A stretch of 64,000 nucleotides of DNA from Oncomelania hupensis (Eukaryota > Mollusca > Gastropoda > Littorinimorpha > Pomatiopsidae), in assembly GCA_036898135.1 (NCBI GenBank), contig CM072514.1, forward strand, positions 82,712,433-82,776,432, written 5' to 3'. Positions 49,001-58,490 of this stretch are shown here, in pieces. The stretch's first letter is position 1, and every line of letters begins with the position of its first letter. The notes beneath the pieces were generated by a model. The model was not told the origin of the DNA. It saw only the letters and a list, made by a program, of their open reading frames with translations, and did no database searches. The position numbers were made by a program, and so were the translations under genes.

Positions 49001-52000
49001 TTCTGATCTAGCATTGGTGTTATTATATACGATACCATATTATATTGCACACGGGTGTGTATATAGACCTGTGCAGTCTGGAACCATGCCAGAACGGAGG
49101 GATCTGCGCGTGGAGCAACGGAAGTAAGAGCAACGAGTACTCTTGCGCGTGCACGCTAGGATGGAAGGGAAAGAACTGCACAGACGTGGTGCAGGCGTGT
49201 ACGGAGTGGTCTCCCTGCACCAATGGCGGCAGCTGTCGCGATGTGGGTGTCGGAGACTATGTCTGTGACTGTGGTGAGCAGTTTGAAGACAAGAACTGTT
49301 CCAAGCGGAAAGATCCCTGTCAGGCAAACCCTTGTCGCAACCAGGGCACGTGTACTGAAGTAACATTTGACACATACAACTGTCTCTGTCCATCAGGCTT
49401 CAAGGGAAACAACTGTCAGACTGTTGGTACGTTTTTACCGGATCCTACTCTAGGGTTTAAATAAAGGTCTACAGTTTTATTCATTGTACCTCACGCATAA
49501 TACTTAAAATCATTCTGTGAAGCTTTGACACAGTGGTTTTCCTAATGTTGAGAAGCTTTTTGGCTAATATTAACATTAGCTAGGCCTTCCTGATGTACGC
49601 AAATTTTGTAAAATCATACTAAAGACATCAACATTAATTTGTGAAAAGGGCAAAGTATCGAGAATTGATTAATTATTATTTTTTTTATGACAATGAGTCG
49701 ATTTGAGAACTTGAATTGTTGTCACATGTAAACACTACGGCATTGGTAATCGTTGATAGAATCGACAGTGGTATGATTTTAGTTTGTATAGAACCAACGT
49801 TGTTGAAATTTAGTAAGCATGAATTTATTGTTTTAGGTCAAATGCGTACTCTTAAAGAGGTTATGTTTTAAAAAATGAATCGCATTTTCCCAGTGGTGCA
49901 ATAATTACTCTGAATTTAAAAAGGATCTATGAAGCAGAAATGTGTGATGTTTTTTTCCCTTTAAATCTAATTTTTTTTGCACAATATTGGTCATATATAT
50001 ATATTTTTTTGTAAATCCTATCTAATCATCCCATTTTCAATCCAATTTAATTTTGTTAACCATCATCCTAAAGCTTGCTGTGTTCTTATATTTGCAGATT
50101 TGAGTGCGCTATTTTGTTGTCACGGCTTTGAACTTAACTTTTACTATTAAACTTGTTCGTTGATGCGTGTGTTGGGTGCACTGCTATATTATACTATTAC
50201 TAGTCATGTTTTCCTAATATATTTATATATTAAAAATTTTTTAAATCTTTGTCTGAATTTCTTCAGGGGTTTTTGCGAATAGTTTTGGTAACGAAGACTG
50301 TGTGGATACTATGCAATACGATGGAATGCCGTACCCTACAATACAATGCAATACAACTTTACTGTCAAGAAAAATAAAAGAGATCTTTCTTACCCCACCT
50401 TTACCCCCTCCAATCGCCATCTGAACATTAGAATGAAGGAACATTGGAGATTTAACGTCTACAATCACTGTTGTCAGACGATTGGGCAGATGGGTATAAC
50501 CCTTTCTGGAAAGGAGGGCGTATGGACCTAAATCAACGCTGAACCACCAGAACAACCATTATGTTGTCGGACAGTAAAACCGATCTCTTCAGATCGCCGC
50601 GCTTTGAGTTCCGTTGAAAAGAAACGCGTAATGGCCTTATGTATTATTATTGCTATAATGGTTTGGTTTTTTTAATGGCCACTTTTTAATGTGGCCCTAC
50701 ACGGGATTCGAACCTGGGTCATCGGTGTTCCAGGCGAACGCTGTACCACTTGAACTACCGTAACGGCGGTGGGACTCTAGGGAATTGTTAACACTATGCT
50801 TTACGTCCTTTCCACTTTCCAACACAGCGAATCTTTGTTTTTCAAACCTGCAAACATTCAGCACTATTAAATTGTACGCTCTCCAACACAGCTAATGATA
50901 CCAAAAACAAAACAACAACAACAAAAAACACAGTTACTAAATAATGGGAAAACACGTTGCTAATTGTTTCTTTGAGTTGTCGACTATCATTTCTGTTAAT
51001 GTTATTGTTGTGTTTGACCCTTGTGGATATGTATATGCATAGGAAACCGGCGACTTATCCACTTGACCACGAAGCCACCCCTTTCCGTCTGCCACCCCAA
51101 CTCCCCATTTTTGCAAGAATAAGGACTGACGATTACATCAGCCTGAACTGTACCCATTGATTCCAGACCCATCCAATATGTCCCCATGTCAAAACGAGGC
51201 AGCTTGTGTCTCGGCTGACGGAAGCTATGCTTGCGCATGCACGCGGGGCTGGAAGGGAGAGAACTGCAGCGAGGAAGTGAACGGTTGCCAGGAAAACAAC
51301 CCTTGCCAAAATGGCGGGACGTGCGTTGCGTTGCCCAGAGCGGAATATAAATGCAGCTGTACTCATCAGTTTGAAAGCTTGCATTGCGAACGCAGTTAGT
51401 TTGTCTGCCTTGAGACATGGCCAAAAGACGCCATTTTGTATATATATATATATATATTGCAATAACCAGAACTAAAATGGGAACCGAAATTTGCTGGATT
51501 TATTTATTTTTAAAAAGTCGTTTTAAAACATTCATGTTTAATAGGCAACTACGGCAACTTGCGTATCCTACTTGTTGTAAAACTGTCCTTGTGTCTACAT
51601 AAACCGCTAATATTAGACTTTAGAGATGTATAACCCTTGATGTCGAAAAACACGCATTTTCTATTATTTCACTAGTTGTTCTAACATTTTTAACATTGAG
51701 TACAATGTGTACAATTTCTCGTTTTCTGGTCTCCTATTGTGTTCCCCTAGTTATGTAATCAGAATTTTCACTAGTACTAGACGTCTAGGCCTATGTGTTG
51801 TATTTCCGTAGATTTCTTAAACTATTGTCTAACAAAACTGTTCCTTTTCTTTCTTTCAGATCACGCGAATGTGTTTGTTCATAAAGGAACTGTGTGTGAG
51901 ATGACAGATATGAAAACACAATTGTCGTGTTTGTATTACTGAGAAATCTTGTATCGATTTACTTGGTTGTTGTTGGTTTTTTTCCTGTGAAAGATTCCAA

Positions 52001-52233
52001 AAGCAAGGAGAAAACTATATGTTGGGTGGGACGTAAAATTTAAAGAAATTAAAATCAACAAAATGATATATATTACGTATCACAGGAATGACATGCAGAC
52101 ATTTATGTCGCAATGAGAAACAAATACGATCCAGAGATGCAGGTAACAACTATTATTATTATAATTGTTATTATTATATTATTATATTATTATACTATTA
52201 TTATTGTTATTGTAATTAATCATATAATTGCAA

Positions 52234-52267
<34 letters not shown>

Positions 52268-52528
52268 CTTGATTTCTTTTAAAAATTATTATTCTAAGGG
52301 TAGGGGATAGTGATGGGTGGTTGCCTACAATTATTTAAAGATAATGATGAAGATGGTGTGATTGTGTGTGCATGTGTATGTGTGTGATCTCTATGATTTC
52401 CAAGTTAATGTTAAAGTTATTTACTGTATTAATTTGTTAAGGGACAGATTGGAAGATTAGACTTATTAATCAGTCTAAAATCTTTATCCCTAATAAAAAA
52501 GTTTCAAAGTTTCAAAGTTTCAAAGTTT

Positions 52529-52619
<91 letters not shown>

Positions 52620-53568
52620 AATATTTAAATGAATAAACACGATATGCTGGAATGTCAAAACATGGTATTGTATTTTCTTTTGTGTTTAGAACGTTATAAT
52701 TCTATTTATTATGTGCATACATTGTATTTTGCACATTTGATATGCTTTCGCATTGGCTTTTGCTATGTCACCTTTGCTGACCCTGTTATTAATGTCCACC
52801 TTTCTTCTTTTAGATGTTTGCTTATTCTCTAACACGCACAATATGATCTCAATATTACATGTGTGTTTAGTGTTAATATTTATTGGAGCATTTATAATCA
52901 TTTCACGCTTATTTTGACACGTCCTATTAATTTTTACATGAAATTATTACTAATATTTTATAATATTATTTTCATAGATTTGTGCATTTTGATGTATTGA
53001 ATATCGTTGTTTGTGTTTTCATGAAGGTTTATGCTTCGTATCACATGCGCCATCATCAACGTTTAAAATTGATACATTTTCCTCTGTACTTCACTGAATG
53101 TTTTAACCGTTTATGTGCAATATTCATTGTGCTTTCAGTTGCAAGTACTAGTCTCATGTTTTTTTAATGTTTGAACTTTTTACAGAAATAATACTTTAAA
53201 AATGATAAAACGGTCTGTGCAAGTTAGTGCATAACCTTGCAATCATTTTCTTTTATTGGAAATATCATAATTGTGTTTTTGTACGGCTTTGAGGACTGGC
53301 TCAAGACCCACTGAAAGCGCTGGTCAACACTGGATCTATCCAAAGACGGTTCTACCGTCTTTGATCTTACTCTAGCCGCCCAAGGCTCCAACTTGCTGCT
53401 TTATGCGTACTGTCTGACGCCTCGGACAATTGAGTAATCCTGGGGAGTGGAGCGTGGAGGGTGTAGGAGGGGGAATGGAACCCCTTAAGTGTTTGCCGGG
53501 TGTGTCTGTATGTAACTGCCACTTCCCTCCATCGAAGACATGAGCGTCAGGAGGATGGCTTGAATTAG

Positions 53569-53640
<72 letters not shown>

Positions 53641-54614
53641 CGCATTTATGCAACGTTTTTTTTAAATTAGAATAACAACTCAATGCGCTTACACGCATCG
53701 ATCGTTCGTACGCTTCATCACAATATTCGCACTACATCATGTACAGCATCATTCAGAAAGTATTACTACTGTCCTTACTATTTAAACAGAAAACGCCTTG
53801 CAGAACAAGCGCGTTTTTAAGCAGCTTTTAAAGGAAACGAGGTCTGTACAATCTCTTAAACCGGCAGGCAGCGCATTCCAAACCTTGGGTGCTTGAAAAC
53901 TAAAAGACCGCTCGCTAGATCCTGTGTCGGCCAGCGCCTTTAGTAGCTCTTAAGCGGGAAAAACTGCTATATAGGAAGGATGAATAAAAAAGACAAATAG
54001 AAAGAACGTCCGTGCGATTGAACTTATCTGTGCACAAACTAGACTTCGAAGAATAGGGGGTTAAAGAGGAAAACAGATCAAGCATCACTTAGGGCCTGTT
54101 TTGCTATTGCGAGACCAAATGTAAGAACTTGGGGTGAACAAAATGTAATTCATTTGAGACTCCCGAGTCATCGAAGTCATTGCCTTAAGCAGTTCTTTGA
54201 GCTGGAAAAGCGCTACATCAAAACGTTTTATAGAAATAAAAGTTCCAATGACACAGATTGAAACTGTTTGAACTAAACATGTTCGTGCGTTTTGCAGATG
54301 CTTTGGCAGGGCAACAGGCGGGCACGGGCAAGTCTGCTTCCTCCTCTGGCGTACGTATCATCCGTTATGTCGTTTATGCGTAATTGCACGCGCCAGAATT
54401 GGAGCTCAATGCAAGATACAAGAACATTGTATTATCTCACTGTGAGAAACGAAGCCGTGCTTTACAAAATACATATTCAAATAAAATATTCAAATATGCA
54501 TGCACAACTAGTGATTATCTCGTGAAGAGATTGTTGTTGTTGATGATGATGATGATGTTCTTGTTGATGACGATGATGACGTTTTTGTTGTTGTTGATGA
54601 TGATGATGGTGATG

Positions 54615-54689
<75 letters not shown>

Positions 54690-57283
54690 GTTGTTGTTGT
54701 TGTTGTTATTAACATTTATATACGTCTAATCTTGACAGCTGTAGTCGTATACAATAAATATACGCTAACCTTTTTTTTTAAAGTCAAAACATGGTATCGA
54801 TGACAATGATAACAAAATCAAGCAGATGATAATGGTGGTGTTGTTGGATGTTGTTAATGATGATGTTGATGATGTTAACGATGACGATGATGATTTTGAT
54901 GATGATGTTTCAGATTAACTCAGTAGCTGTGGGTGTGGGTGTTGGTTGTGCCGTGCTGCTGGTTCTTATCGTGCTGTTGCTAGGATTCCTCCTTCGACGC
55001 AGGTTTGTACGCAACTATCCACAAGACGTTTCAGCACGACATTTGAAAATGAATGCTTAGTGTGGTGGCATGCTCACTGGTGAACAGAGTTTCAACAAAT
55101 GCCACTAGTTGTTTGGAGAAACAATGTTATGCGATGAGTCTGAAGTAATACTAGTAGTACAATACAATACAATACAATACAATACAATACAATACAATAC
55201 AATACAAACAATATAATACAACTTCGTGGTCCAATATAAACCAGAAATTTCTCTAGTAGTAGTAATTGTAGTAGTAGTAGTAGTAGCAATATGGGAATAA
55301 AAATGGTCAATGGTGATGATGATGTCGATGATAGTGATGACGACGATAATGACGATGATGGTGGTGATTTCAGACGACAGAAGAAGGATTTGGAGAAGAT
55401 GCGTAATGCCCCCGACGACCTGCACGGCATTGTGCCGGTAGAGACCAGGGGCACCCCTAACCTGGCCTTCACCAACGACATGTACAACAACGCCAGGTAA
55501 CGCTATTTTCATTGATCGTATGCGTGGATTGTTATTAGGTGTGTGAGTGGGTTGGTGAGTTGGTTGGCTGTACGAGCGAAGACTCTTGTCGATAGGAATC
55601 TATAGACAAAGTGCTTATGTAACCCTGTTACATGTCGGACGCGCACGATAGATCCGATCGTTTTGTTCTGCAAAGCATGCAATAACAGAGTGTGTTTACC
55701 TTTGATTGGATTTTGCGTTGTTGTTAGAAGAAGCTTGATATAATGTTGATAATTTTTGTTGGTCAATATTATTGGAGAATTTTCTAGGGTTGCTTGTTTA
55801 CTATCGATCGAAGCGTCTAGATAGATCTACGGTAGCTTAGAGATTCTTCGAAAGTTCTATGACGTAAGACAGTGCTTAGTTCCGATGATGAATTTTATTT
55901 TGATTGGCTATAATTGCGTCTCGCTGGAATGTTCGAACGTTCTCTAGAGTATAGAGAGACTATACTATGTAAGTGCCGCAGAGTTGATAGTTCAAAAAAG
56001 TGAAAGTGAAGAAAGCGATTGAGCGATTTTGTGATGCAGTTGTTGATGTATGTTGAATAAAGTTGGAAAATTTCATACGACGACTCCTGCCTTGTTGCTG
56101 AATGAACAGGTTGCGTGGATTAACGAATCTGAGTTACACTTATTAGGATTCAAACATCGGGGCTGAATCAACTACTGATAAAAAAAACAACAACGAGTGT
56201 AACAAATCATATATAAAAAGTGCTTATATAATCCAATAGTTAATTTTAACAAACTTTTTAAATATTTCAAGCATTGGACGTTTCTCAAATAAATGAATGA
56301 CGTCCAGACTTGAGATAAGGAATGTAAAAATGCATCATGCATACATAAACACTCTTGTCACCGGCGCACGCTCAAATAAGCTTAGATGCACTCGCAGTTT
56401 CCCTAACGTACACACTATTAATTTACACAAATAAAATTGAAATTACGTAAACATAAATGATGATGGTGATGATGATGATTATGACATCATGATCATCTCT
56501 CTCTCTCTCTCTCTCTCTCTCCCTCCCGCCCGCTCACTCCTTCCTTCCCTCCCGCTCTCTCACTCCTTCTCTCCCTCCCTCCCATGCCTCCCTCCCTCTC
56601 CCTCCCTCCCTCTCCCTCCTTCCCTCTCCCTCCTTCCCTCTCCCTCCCCCTCCCCCCTCTCTCTCTCAAATTAAAAAAAGTAGTGTAATACTATTTACCT
56701 TAAATTCTCATCCTTGTTAGAAAACTTAATTTTTCCGAAGTGTGGCGTGCCATCGTTGGTCAGCCATATCAAGCAATTGGTGTTATTCAGGCTCTTGTCA
56801 CAAGGGGCATCCGCCAGAAAGAAGTTGGGGGGAAGGGAGGGGGGCAAGGGGGGGGGGGGACGGGGAGGGGGGGAACACAAGAAAAGATTGTACCTCAAGG
56901 AAAAAGGTAACACATTCAACAAAACAGAATTTGTATTCACACTATACCACAGTGAATGAGAACAGAGAAGAATAAACCAATATGATTGTGTTTGTGTGTG
57001 TACGTTTGTGTGTGTGTATGAGTGGGTTTGTGTGTGTGATTTTCATTTAAATGATATAATTATAGATTGATTGAAATGCATATATCATTGCGTGAGAATG
57101 AATAAATGATACGCTTTGGCAGATTTCATTTGTTTTGGATTCTCGCGTTTTATAAAATAAATGATGATGACGAAGGTCGACGACGACCACGATCATGATG
57201 ATGATGATGATGATAATGATGGTGATGATGGTGATGATGATGAACTGACTAATTCACAGACTGACTGACTGATTGAATGATTT

Positions 57284-57346
<63 letters not shown>

Positions 57347-57834
57347 CGTTTTCCAGGAATGCTCAGCTGGAGAGACAGGCTTCCAGACCAGTGCCGCCCA
57401 CCCCTACCCAGTTGCCCAGCGATGACGTCTTCTACCCGGTCAAACCCATGAAGGGGGAAGAAGAGGGAGCGGTCGGGGGAGCACCCAACCCATACGCCGA
57501 ACTGGATGGCTACTTGGATGGTGACAAGCTGAAGGTCAGCGTTATTTTATTGGATGTCTCCTCAATATAATAGCGCTGTTCCAGCACAACAACTGCTCAA
57601 GGCGCCCGCTTGCTGGCTTTGGGTTGCAGTGTGTTGCTGTTGTTATTGTGGTTGATAATGGTGGCTGATGGTGTCGGTGGCGATGTCGTTGTTGCGTAGT
57701 TGTGGTTGTTGTGAGTTGTTGGAGGTGGTGTAGTCGTTGTGGTTGATGTTGTTACTGTTGTTGGATTGGCGGTGGTGAACCCGAAGTTGATGCTAGTGTT
57801 TGTGCTGTCAGTGTCGTCAATATTGCTAAACAAA

Positions 57835-57865
<31 letters not shown>

Positions 57866-58441
57866 GCCATCTTGCACATCATGACTGATCAATAATTAAA
57901 CAGGAAAAAAACACTTGTTCAGTGAAATATAAAAATAGGATTGTTGTTGTTGTAGTTGTGGTGGTGGCTGTGTCGATAGCTGTGGTGATGTCATTTGTCG
58001 TTACTATAATCTAATTTTGGAGCAACATTATTAACAAAAATTGTGAAAATGTTTGACTTTCCAAAAAATGTTTTGACAAATCCAGATTAGTAACGGATTT
58101 TATTTATTTATTTATTTTTGTGTGTGGGATAATTGACTAATTTTGCTTCTGTTTTCACTGCAGATATTTATTATTTATTTATTTATTTCAGAATCTACAC
58201 ACGGACAAAAAAGTAGTGCTAGATACACGCCATGCCGCTGGAGAAGAGAAGGCCGAGAACCCTTACCATGATTTCGGGGACATAACTCGTCATTCAATGG
58301 CGTTGAAAAGTAAGAAAACAGTTATTCCCACTTGATTGTTCAAGGAGTGATCATTCTTGCAGTTTTATGCGTGAAAGGTTAGAGATAAGAAATCTGTAAG
58401 ATATATTTGCAAATTGTATAAGCATTAATAATAAAAATAAA

Positions 58442-58490
<49 letters not shown>

